The position numbers and the translations under genes are program-made. Under the pieces are notes generated by a model. The model did no database searches and had not been told where the DNA came from. It saw nothing but the letters and a program-made list of their open reading frames with translations. Of a stretch of DNA of 9,571 nt, positions 1 through 5,767 are shown piece after piece; within the stretch, counting starts at the first letter, position 1; every line of letters starts with the position of its first letter. This DNA is from an uncultured Ruminococcus sp. (GTDB taxonomy: Bacteria > Bacillota > Clostridia > Oscillospirales > Ruminococcaceae): contig CAMWXM010000099.1 of the NCBI GenBank assembly GCA_947178195.1, positions 1-9,571 on the forward strand. Reading direction: 5' to 3'.

Positions 1-29
1 GTATAAACTACAAAAAGGAGGTTTTGTTT

Positions 30-716
30 ATGAGCATAGTTTTTATTCGTGCAATTATTTTATACATTATTGTAATTTTTTCCGTAAGGATCATGGGCAA
101 GCGTCAGATAGGCGAGCTTCAGCCCTCCGAGCTTGTAATAACAATTCTTGTTTCCAATATTGCTACTCTGCCGCTGGAAGACCTTAATATACCGCTTACA
201 ATGGGAATACTTCCGATACTTTCACTTGTATGCTTTGAGGTTCTCATGTCATGGGTCACAATGAAATCAAAAAAAATACGTCATATAGTTTCCGGAACGC
301 CGAAGGTGATAATAAGAGACGGCATACTTGATCAGAAAGTAATTAAAGACCTGAGATATTCTGTAGATGATATTATGACTTCCTTAAGAAGCAATAATAT
401 TTTTGATATAAGTCAGGTACAGTACGCTGTTGTGGAAACGAACGGAAGCGTATCTGTTTATGAAAAATATCCTTACAGAAATACTACCAACATGGATATG
501 TGCATTCAGGGAAAAAGCAGCGATCCGCCAGTAATAATAATTGCCGACGGCAAAATAGTTCCACAGGGTCTTATTGATGTCGGACTTGACAGAAAATGGG
601 CGACTGATATTTTAGAGCGCAAGCATTTAAGAGAATCGGATGTTTTTTTGATGATTGCCGATAAAGAAGGAGATTATACTTTAATAAAAAGGAGTATGTC
701 TGATGGGAAGAGTTAA
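30..716 (+). CDS. DUF421 (YetF-like) membrane protein
   Basis: A 228-residue protein of the DUF421/YetF family, a membrane protein group common in spore-forming Firmicutes whose biochemical role is not established. The N-terminal part is hydrophobic, with likely membrane segments near residues 3-22, 34-49 and 57-77. Between the first two lies the family signature RIMGKRQIGELQPSE (20-34). The C-terminal half is soluble and carries the typical G-x-P-x-x-I-I-x-D-G stretch (89-98), a following S-x-D-D-x-x-x-x-L-R (111-120) and V-E-x-N-G-S-x-S-V (135-143). The length is normal for the family. The ATG at 30 is chosen because AAAGGAGG (14-21) lies 8 bases upstream; an in-frame TTG at 24 is too close to that site. 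It overlaps the next gene by 14 bases, so the two are almost certainly co-translated. Family assignment is firm; function is unknown. Confidence 0.88.
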   Translation: MSIVFIRAIILYIIVIFSVRIMGKRQIGELQPSELVITILVSNIATLPLEDLNIPLTMGILPILSLVCFEVLMSWVTMKSKKIRHIVSGTPKVIIRDGILDQKVIKDLRYSVDDIMTSLRSNNIFDISQVQYAVVETNGSVSVYEKYPYRNTTNMDMCIQGKSSDPPVIIIADGKIVPQGLIDVGLDRKWATDILERKHLRESDVFLMIADKEGDYTLIKRSMSDGKS

Positions 717-1080
717 AATCTGTCTGGGAATAGTAATTGCAATAATAATTATCAGTATTTCCGGAATTTTCTTTCTTGATTCAAAAACCGATAAAATAAT
801 AGAGCTGATTGAGGAAACAAAAAAATATTCCGATATGGGCGATACTGAAAAGGCATTGGAATCGGTAGGTGTACTTGAACAAGAGTGGGATAAATATCAC
901 ACCTATGCGAGTATATTGGTAAGAAACGATAAAATTTCAAGTGTCCAGACTTCTATTTCCAGACTTCGTTCGCTGATTGAAAAGGAAAATGATGAGCTTA
1001 ATGCAGAATTCGCAAATGCAAAATCAAATCTTGAGTGGATTGTCGAAAGCGAGATACCAAGATTTACAAATATTTTTTAG
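703..1080 (+). CDS. DUF4363 family membrane-anchored protein
   Basis: A 125-residue protein with one N-terminal membrane segment (about residues 5-25) and a helical, charged remainder predicted to lie outside the membrane. Features seen in DUF4363 proteins are present: the E-x-E-W block (W62), alternating hydrophobic and charged helices, and the closing N-I-F tail. The start overlaps the end of the DUF421 gene by 14 bases, and an AAAAAGGAG site (686-694) sits inside that gene 8 bases before the ATG. In Clostridia, DUF4363 genes commonly follow DUF421 genes, so a joint membrane function or complex is the natural inference. Its biochemical role is unknown. A hairpin terminator follows directly. 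Confidence 0.8.
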   Translation: MGRVKICLGIVIAIIIISISGIFFLDSKTDKIIELIEETKKYSDMGDTEKALESVGVLEQEWDKYHTYASILVRNDKISSVQTSISRLRSLIEKENDELNAEFANAKSNLEWIVESEIPRFTNIF

Positions 1081-1088
1081 TAAATTGG

Positions 1089-1128
1089 CAATATCGCATA
1101 AATCGTGCGGTATTGTCTTGATTTTTTT
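1089..1128 (+). terminator. Rho-independent terminator after the DUF421-DUF4363 pair
   Basis: A 10-bp stem (1089-1098 with 1106-1115, one G-U pair) with a 7-base loop is followed by TCTTGATTTTTTT. It starts 9 bases after the DUF4363 stop codon and separates this pair from the flagellins. The right arm, GTGCGGTATTG, belongs to a repeat family also seen near both ends of adhE. Confidence 0.75.
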
Positions 1129-1156
1129 GAAAACCTTCCGACAAATAAGATATAGG
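1127..1156 (+). promoter_or_regulatory. Weak candidate promoter for the flagellin array
   Basis: TTGAAA (1127-1132) and TATAGG (1151-1156) are separated by 18 bases, a fair match to a housekeeping-sigma promoter. It overlaps the tail of the preceding terminator. Flagellin genes are usually read by sigma-28 (TAAA, about 15 bases, CCGATA-like), but I find no good match to that here; TCCGACAA at 1137 lacks a matching -35. Transcription would begin near 1163 and leave a leader of about 70 bases, or a slightly longer one if the start lies further upstream. Confidence 0.25.
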
Positions 1157-1200
1157 AAACATCGCCCAAAAGGCTCAGTCCATGCTTTGTGCGGCGTTTC
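1156..1200 (+). promoter_or_regulatory. Imperfect hairpin in the flagellin leader
   Basis: The segment folds by hand into a 14-bp interrupted stem: GAAA (1156-1159) with TTTC (1197-1200), CGCC (1163-1166) with GGCG (1193-1196), CA with TG, and AAAG (1169-1172) with CTTT (1185-1188). There is a 12-base loop and small bulges. It lies 20 bases before the ribosome binding site of the first flagellin. No U-tract follows, so it is not a terminator. It may set mRNA stability or translation of the flagellin message, or may simply be a member of the palindromic repeat family with the CTTTGTGCGG core. Confidence 0.4.
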
Positions 1201-1232
1201 ATGTAGAATAATGTCTTTCGGGAGATGATTAC

Positions 1233-2357
1233 ATGGGAATGAAAATAAGAACTAACACGGCTTCTATTAATGCGCACAGAAATTTAAAAAAGAATGATAA
1301 AAAATCTGCTGCGTCATTAGAAAAGCTTGCCTCAGGATATAAAATAAACCGTGCTGGAGACGACGCTTCGGGACTTGCCATATCCGAAAAAATGAAAGCG
1401 CAGATCACTGCTCTCGGAACTGCTTCAAACAACTGCGAGGACGGTATTTCTCTTATACAGACGGCAGAAGGATATATGGAAGAAATCCATAATATGCTTA
1501 ACAGAATGGTGGAGCTTTCAGAAAAATCAGCTAACGGTATACTTGAAGACAGCGGTAATACCGGATGTTTTGCTTACGGTGAATCCGGCGGAGTTCAGAA
1601 TGCCGGTACTGACAGAGCGGCATTGCAGATGGAAATGGATCAATTGTGTGCCGAAATAGACAGGGTCGCTATGACAGCTAATTTTAACGGAAATAAACTG
1701 TTTTTTCCGCAGGATGAAGAAATAGTTGATAAATATAATAATGATATGGCATGGTGGAATGATTGGCAGACAAATTCCGGTGATGTAATTCACCCTTATA
1801 ATGACTTTTCATTGCAGATCGGTGAAACCTCAAATAAGGGCGATAAGCTTGTGTTGAGTTTAAAATTCATGACAACCGATTCATTATTTTTCAAACGTCC
1901 AGACCAGGGAATTTATAATATTCTTTCAGCAGACGGAACTAATACAATCCGCAATACTATCTTAGTATCTAACACAGAAGAAAGAGATATGACTGAGTTA
2001 AACGGTTTAACCCAACCCTTTAAAGGAACTTTGTCACCTCATACATGTGGCTGTTCGTTTAATATCAGTGACCAGTCATATGCGTCAAAAGCTGCTGAAG
2101 TTATAAGAGATGTAATCGACGAAGTATCCATGCAGAGAGCGCAGCTTGGCGCAATGCAGAACAGACTTGAATATACTGTAAATAATCTTGATACGGCAAA
2201 AGAAAATATCCAGACGGCAAACAGCCGCATTCGGGATACTGATATGGCAAAGGAAATGATGAGTTATACCCAGAATAATGTGCTTGCGCAGGCGTCTCAG
2301 GCTATGCTTGCTCAGGCAAACGCTCAACCTCAGAACGTTTTACAGCTATTGCAATAA
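1233..2357 (+). CDS. fliC: Flagellin, first of three tandem copies
   Basis: A 374-residue flagellin, the exported subunit of the flagellar filament. The N-terminal D0/D1 domain (1 to about 155) has the standard order I-R-T-N, S-L-E-K-L-A-S-G, K-I-N-R-A-G-D-D-A-S-G-L-A-I-S-E (38-52), D-G-I-S-L-I-Q-T-A-E-G (70-80) and E-I-D-R...F-N-G-N-K-L (141-156). The C-terminal D1/D0 part runs from about 285 to the end, with M-Q-R-A-Q-L-G-A-M-Q-N-R-L (300-312) and a terminal V-L-Q-L-L-Q. The middle (about 157-280) differs from its two paralogues and is likely surface-exposed. Unusual for flagellin, it has five cysteines (68, 112, 139, 272, 274). A stretch of about 20 residues (104-125), rich in Gly and Asn, is inserted before T-D-R-A-A-L-Q. 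There is no signal peptide, as expected for type III export. The start is set by GGGAG at 1220-1224, 8 bases upstream. Confidence 0.97.
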   Translation: MGMKIRTNTASINAHRNLKKNDKKSAASLEKLASGYKINRAGDDASGLAISEKMKAQITALGTASNNCEDGISLIQTAEGYMEEIHNMLNRMVELSEKSANGILEDSGNTGCFAYGESGGVQNAGTDRAALQMEMDQLCAEIDRVAMTANFNGNKLFFPQDEEIVDKYNNDMAWWNDWQTNSGDVIHPYNDFSLQIGETSNKGDKLVLSLKFMTTDSLFFKRPDQGIYNILSADGTNTIRNTILVSNTEERDMTELNGLTQPFKGTLSPHTCGCSFNISDQSYASKAAEVIRDVIDEVSMQRAQLGAMQNRLEYTVNNLDTAKENIQTANSRIRDTDMAKEMMSYTQNNVLAQASQAMLAQANAQPQNVLQLLQ

Positions 2358-2363
2358 TATTTT

Positions 2364-2385
2364 TAAGCCGGAGGTGTACAGCTTA
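2364..2385 (+). promoter_or_regulatory. Ribosome binding site in a small hairpin loop, flagellin 2
   Basis: TAAGC (2364-2368) can pair with GCTTA (2381-2385), leaving CGGAGGTGTACA in the loop. The Shine-Dalgarno GGAGG is therefore in the loop, and the last paired base is the A of the start codon. The whole 27-base spacer is repeated exactly before flagellin 3. A GGA motif presented in a loop over the ribosome binding site is the typical target of the translational repressor CsrA, which controls flagellin in Bacillus. Binding here is inference; the stem alone is weak. Confidence 0.4.
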
Positions 2386-3521
2386 TGGGAATGGTAATAA
2401 GAACAAATTCGCTGGCTATTAATGCTGGTAGAAATTTAAATATTAATAATAAAAAATCCTCTTCTTCACTGGAAAAGCTGGCTTCTGGTTTTAAAATAAA
2501 CCGTGCCGGAGATGACGCCTCCGGACTTGCAATATCAGAAAAAATGAAAGCGCAGATAACCGCTCTGGGAACTTCTTCAAATAACTGCGAAGACGGCATT
2601 TCTCTTATTCAGACAGCGGAAGGCTATATGGAGGAAATCCATAATATGCTTAACAGAATGGTTGAACTTGCTGAAAAATCTGCTAACGGAATACTTGAAG
2701 AAAGCAATGCAACTGCTCCATGGCTTGCCTATGGTGAGACCGGAGGTGTTCAGAATGCTGGTACTGACAGAGCAGCATTACAGATGGAAATGGATCGCTT
2801 ATGCGCTGAAATAGATAGAATCGCTATGACAGCTAACTTTAACGGAAACAAACTATTTTATCCCAACAATGAAAAGATTGAAGATGATTATTTAAATTTA
2901 GCCGGCTGGGCAGTTTGGGAAAAGGCTGATGGCAGTATGCTTTACCCATACAATGATTTTTCATTGCAAATTGGTGAAACATCAAATAAAAGTGATAAAC
3001 TTGTGCTAAGTTTAAAATATATGACTACCGATTCGTTATTTTTTAGACGTGATAATTATAGTCTGCAAGATGTTGTTTCAGCCGATGGAAGTGAAATTCT
3101 AAAGGAACAGCTTCTTTTGCTTTCAAATACATCCGAAACGGAACTTGTTAATGACGCTCATGCCCAAATAATTGACCTTCCTTTCAACGGAGATGTTTCC
3201 GCCCATGACTGGGGTTGTACATTTATTATTAGCGATCAGGCTTATGCGTCAAAGGTGGCTGAGGTTGTCAGAACGGTAATTGACGAAGTTTCTATGCAAA
3301 GAGCTCAGCTTGGCGCAATGCAGAACAGGCTTGAACACACTATAAATAATCTTGATACGACTAAGGAAAACGTTCAATCAGCAAACAGCCGCATTCGGGA
3401 TACTGATATGGCAAAGGAAATGATGAGCTATACACAAAATAATGTTCTTACTCAGGCGGCTCAGGCTATGCTTGCGCAGGCAAACGCTCAGCCGCAGAAT
3501 GTTTTACAGCTATTGCAGTAA
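2385..3521 (+). CDS. fliC: Flagellin, second of three tandem copies
   Basis: A 378-residue flagellin with the same domain plan as its neighbours: conserved D0/D1 N-terminus (1 to about 158), variable middle (about 160-283), conserved C-terminus ending V-L-Q-L-L-Q. The middle keeps the shared segment D-F-S-L-Q-I-G-E-T-S-N-K followed by D-K-L-V-L-S-L-K-Y-M-T-T-D-S-L-F-F (191-220), so the variable region is a diverged homologue of the other copies and not an unrelated insert. Three cysteines are kept (68, 140, 278), at positions equivalent to those in the other two. The gene starts 27 bases after the first copy stops and has GGAGG 10 bases before the ATG, so the three are probably one transcript. 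A 47-base block (3381-3427) is identical to 2217-2263 in copy 1, a sign of recent duplication or gene conversion. Confidence 0.97.
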   Translation: MGMVIRTNSLAINAGRNLNINNKKSSSSLEKLASGFKINRAGDDASGLAISEKMKAQITALGTSSNNCEDGISLIQTAEGYMEEIHNMLNRMVELAEKSANGILEESNATAPWLAYGETGGVQNAGTDRAALQMEMDRLCAEIDRIAMTANFNGNKLFYPNNEKIEDDYLNLAGWAVWEKADGSMLYPYNDFSLQIGETSNKSDKLVLSLKYMTTDSLFFRRDNYSLQDVVSADGSEILKEQLLLLSNTSETELVNDAHAQIIDLPFNGDVSAHDWGCTFIISDQAYASKVAEVVRTVIDEVSMQRAQLGAMQNRLEHTINNLDTTKENVQSANSRIRDTDMAKEMMSYTQNNVLTQAAQAMLAQANAQPQNVLQLLQ

Positions 3522-3527
3522 TATTTT

Positions 3528-3549
3528 TAAGCCGGAGGTGTACAGCTTA
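3528..3549 (+). promoter_or_regulatory. Ribosome binding site in a small hairpin loop, flagellin 3
   Basis: This is an exact second copy of the element before flagellin 2: TAAGC (3528-3532), a loop with GGAGG, then GCTTA (3545-3549) running into the ATG. The full 27-base spacer 3522-3548 equals 2358-2384. Identity may reflect shared regulation or only recent duplication, since the flanking coding ends are also close to identical. Confidence 0.4.
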
Positions 3550-4721
3550 TGGGAATGGTAATAAAAACAAATATTCAGGCCATTAATGCCAATAGAAATC
3601 TACGTAAGAATAATAAAAAATCTGCTGCATCATTGGAAAAGCTTGCTTCTGGTTTTAAAATAAACCGTGCCGGAGACGACGCTTCCGGTCTTGCAATATC
3701 AGAAAAAATGAAAGCGCAGATAACCGCTCTCGGTACTTCGTCTAACAATTGCGAAGACGGCATTTCTCTTATTCAAACAGCGGAAGGCTATATGGAAGAA
3801 ATCCACAATATGCTTAACAGAATGGTGGAGCTTGCTGAAAAATCTGCTAACGGAATATTGGAAGACAGCGGTAATACTGGCTTCATGGCTTATGGAGTAA
3901 CCGGTGGGGTTCAGAACGCAGGTACTGACAGAGCAGCATTACAGATGGAAATGGATCAGCTTTGCGCTGAAATAGACAGAATAGCCCTGACGGCAAACTT
4001 TAATGGAAACAAGCTTTTTTATCCGAATGATGAAGAACGTTCAAGGATTTATCAAGCAACAGGCGGCAGTAATGATCCTGAAAAATTAAAGGCTTGGGGT
4101 ACATGGGTAAAAAACAACGATGAATTTATGGACAATTATAATTATTATTCCTTACAAGTCGGAGAAACTGCAAATAAAGGCGATAAAGTGGTATTAGGAT
4201 TAAAATTTATGACCACAGACGCTTTGTTTTTCAAATTAACCACAGACGCTACGCTTGCTAAAGATCCTTCAAAATTAGAGCATGACATTATTTATCCCGA
4301 TGGAACTGTACTACACGATCAATCTCTTATAATTCCAAATCAACAATATCAAGGATTGGCAATAGACAACATTGTACTGCCGTTTGTTGGAAATTCGTCA
4401 CAACATACATGGGGATGTACATTCAACATCAGCGATCCGGCGTTTGCTTCAAAGGTTGCTGAGGTTGTCAGAACTGTAATTGACGATGTTTCCATGCAAA
4501 GAGCACAGTTGGGCGCAATGCAAAACAGACTTGAATATACTATAAATAACCTTGATACTGCCAAAGAAAATATTCAGACTGCAAACAGCCGTATACGGGA
4601 TACGGATATGGCAAAGGAAATGATGAGCTATACGCAAAATAATGTTCTTACTCAAGCGGCTCAGGCAATGCTTGCACAAGCAAATACTCAGCCGCAGAAT
4701 GTTTTACAGCTTTTGCAGTAA
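3549..4721 (+). CDS. fliC: Flagellin, third of three tandem copies
   Basis: At 390 residues this is the longest of the three flagellins. Residues 37-103 match copy 2 without a change, and the last 75 or so residues are nearly identical across all copies. The middle (about 162-295) carries extra residues, including T-G-G-S-N-D-P-E (171-178) and a T-T-D-A-T-L-A-K-D-P-S-K-L segment (231-243), so the exposed domain is slightly larger. It keeps the three shared cysteines (68, 139, 290). R91 and E94-L95 of the domain-1 helix that mammalian TLR5 contacts in other flagellins are present, but the arginine usual at position 93 is valine, as in both paralogues. The gene ends 20 bases before a strong terminator. 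No fliD, fliS, fliW or csrA lies in the window. Three different exposed domains on one filament core suggest a mixed or switchable filament surface; this is inference. Confidence 0.97.
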   Translation: MGMVIKTNIQAINANRNLRKNNKKSAASLEKLASGFKINRAGDDASGLAISEKMKAQITALGTSSNNCEDGISLIQTAEGYMEEIHNMLNRMVELAEKSANGILEDSGNTGFMAYGVTGGVQNAGTDRAALQMEMDQLCAEIDRIALTANFNGNKLFYPNDEERSRIYQATGGSNDPEKLKAWGTWVKNNDEFMDNYNYYSLQVGETANKGDKVVLGLKFMTTDALFFKLTTDATLAKDPSKLEHDIIYPDGTVLHDQSLIIPNQQYQGLAIDNIVLPFVGNSSQHTWGCTFNISDPAFASKVAEVVRTVIDDVSMQRAQLGAMQNRLEYTINNLDTAKENIQTANSRIRDTDMAKEMMSYTQNNVLTQAAQAMLAQANTQPQNVLQLLQ

Positions 4722-4740
4722 GGGCAGTGATATATAGGAA

Positions 4741-4786
4741 AAATAAATCAGCGCCGTACAAAAATTGTACGGCGCTGATTTTATTT
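4741..4786. terminator. Bidirectional terminator between convergent genes
   Basis: A perfect 16-bp stem (4746-4761 with 4765-4780) with an AAA loop and the GC-rich core CAGCGCCGTAC lies between the flagellin array and the convergent small membrane-protein gene. A-rich sequence on the left and TTTTATTT on the right give a U-tract in each reading direction, and the flanks pair further with one bulge. It should stop transcripts from both sides. Confidence 0.92.
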
Positions 4787-4787
4787 A

Positions 4788-5180
4788 TCAGTGAATAATA
4801 TTCAGCATTCCTCCGATAATAGGCAATCTTTTTGCCCTTCCCTGAACAGCATAAATGATTCCGATAACCATATAAGCTAGGATAGCCACCGAAACGACAG
4901 CCTGAATAATAACGGGAACAAATTCCCTGAAGAAAGGCATAATGCCAAAGATAGCACAGAGAACAGCCTGAGCTATTCCGAGAACAAAGGATGCAATAGT
5001 AAGTATAAGACCCTGATTTGCGTGAAATTTAGCATATCGGGACTGAGGAGCAACAAGAAGCGGAACAAGGAAAAGTACTGGAATATAACCTATTGCCGAA
5101 AGGGCTTTATTTTTTTCTATATCGTCAGTATCAAAGCTGCCCGTTATATCCTCCGAATCAAATAAATTATTATTATCCAT
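4788..5180 (-). CDS. DUF4870/Tic20-like small membrane protein
   Basis: A 130-residue protein with an acidic N-terminal tail (1-24) and three likely membrane helices (about 27-43, 57-79, 88-112). The segment after the first helix, R-Y-A-K-F-H-A-N-Q-G-L (48-58), is the F-H-A-x-Q-x-x signature of the DUF4870/Tic20-like group. The short C-terminal end, A-K-R-L-P-I-I-G, is also typical. The function of these proteins in bacteria is unknown. The ATG at 5180 is preferred over an in-frame ATG at 5213 because AGAGG (5189-5193) lies 8 bases ahead of it, and the candidate promoter would place the RNA start near 5211, leaving the upstream ATG leaderless. It stands downstream of nrdR in the same direction, but with a 93-base gap and its own candidate promoter. 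Confidence 0.75.
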   Translation of the reverse strand: MDNNNLFDSEDITGSFDTDDIEKNKALSAIGYIPVLFLVPLLVAPQSRYAKFHANQGLILTIASFVLGIAQAVLCAIFGIMPFFREFVPVIIQAVVSVAILAYMVIGIIYAVQGRAKRLPIIGGMLNIIH

Positions 5181-5217
5181 AGAAATTACCTCTTTTCTAT
5201 AATATGTATTCATATTT

Positions 5218-5246
5218 ATAATAGCATATTTTCGGTTTCATTTCCA
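5218..5246 (-). promoter_or_regulatory. Candidate promoter of the small membrane-protein gene
   Basis: Read on the - strand: TGGAAA (5246-5241), a 17-base spacer, then TATTAT (5223-5218) preceded by TGC, an extended -10. Transcription would start near 5211, giving a leader of about 30 bases with the ribosome binding site in it. Confidence 0.5.
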
Positions 5247-5273
5247 CAAATAAAATTATTTTTGTAATACTGT

Positions 5274-5762
5274 CTATATTTTGCGGTTTTCACAATCTGA
5301 ATTTGTACAGAATTTTCTTTTTTCGTCCAGCTCACATATTTCTTTTACAAAGCTTTCAATATCCGAAAAATCCTTATAAACAGACGCAAAGCGGATATAT
5401 GCGACATCGTCAATATTTTTCAGCTGCTCCAGTATCATTTCGCCTATTTGCACTGTGGTTATCTGGGAAATCATAGCGTTAGCGCAATAGTTTTCAATGT
5501 TATCGGCTATATGCTCCACCTGCTGAGAATTTATCGGACGCTTTTTTATAGCGTTAAATACTCCTCTTATAAGCTTGTTGCGGTCAAATGGTTCAAAAGA
5601 ACCGTCACGCTTGACTGTCATAAGCAAAGGCGTCTCCGCCGTTTCAAAGGTAGTAAAGCGATAGCCGCATTCTGTACAGCCTCTTCTCCTGCGAATCTTA
5701 TTTTCCATAGGGCGGGAGTCTATGACCTTAGTTTCTTCATAGCCGCAGTTGGGACAGTTCAT
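5274..5762 (-). CDS. nrdR: Transcriptional repressor NrdR
   Basis: A 162-residue NrdR, the repressor of ribonucleotide reductase genes, which senses ATP/dATP. Zinc ribbon: C3-x2-C6 and C29-x2-C32, with the basic block R-R-R-R-G (24-28) and R-F-T-T-F-E (35-40). An ATP-cone follows (about 46-136), with V-K-R-D-G-S (50-55), F-D-R-N-K-L (59-64) and the closing V-A-Y-I-R-F-A-S-V-Y-K-D-F (120-132). Length is as expected for the family. The gap between the two cysteine pairs is about two residues shorter than in the E. coli protein as I recall it. The ATG at 5762 gives the standard M-x-C-P-x-C start and has GAGG 8 bases ahead; an in-frame GTG at 5771 falls on that binding site. It begins 5 bases after the upstream gene stops, so the two share a transcript. 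No ribonucleotide reductase gene or clear NrdR box is in the window. Confidence 0.96.
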   Translation of the reverse strand: MNCPNCGYEETKVIDSRPMENKIRRRRGCTECGYRFTTFETAETPLLMTVKRDGSFEPFDRNKLIRGVFNAIKKRPINSQQVEHIADNIENYCANAMISQITTVQIGEMILEQLKNIDDVAYIRFASVYKDFSDIESFVKEICELDEKRKFCTNSDCENRKI

Positions 5763-5767
5763 TTCAG

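Larger units (their letters stand above)
1233..4721 (+). repeat. Tandem array of three flagellin genes
   Basis: Three head-to-tail units of about 1.15 kb each have near-identical 5' (about 300 bp) and 3' (about 230 bp) coding ends, and the two internal spacers are the same 27 bases. Divergence is concentrated in the middle of each gene. This is the pattern left by tandem duplication with continued exchange between copies at the ends and diversification of the exposed domain. Long direct repeats of this kind can also recombine to lose or gain a copy. Confidence 0.9.

Noticed and set aside
1081..1150. Sigma-28 promoter for flagellin
   Set aside because: TCCGACAA at 1137 resembles the -10 core, but the expected -35 position reads TTGA and no TAAA lies at the correct distance.
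1077..1277. Open frames on both strands across the flagellin leader
   Set aside because: They cover the terminator and leader hairpin, have no convincing ribosome binding site and overlap real genes at both ends.
5244..5268. Terminator after nrdR
   Set aside because: The ACAAAAATAA / TTATTTGT pairing is all A-T and not followed by a U-tract; read-through into the next gene is possible.
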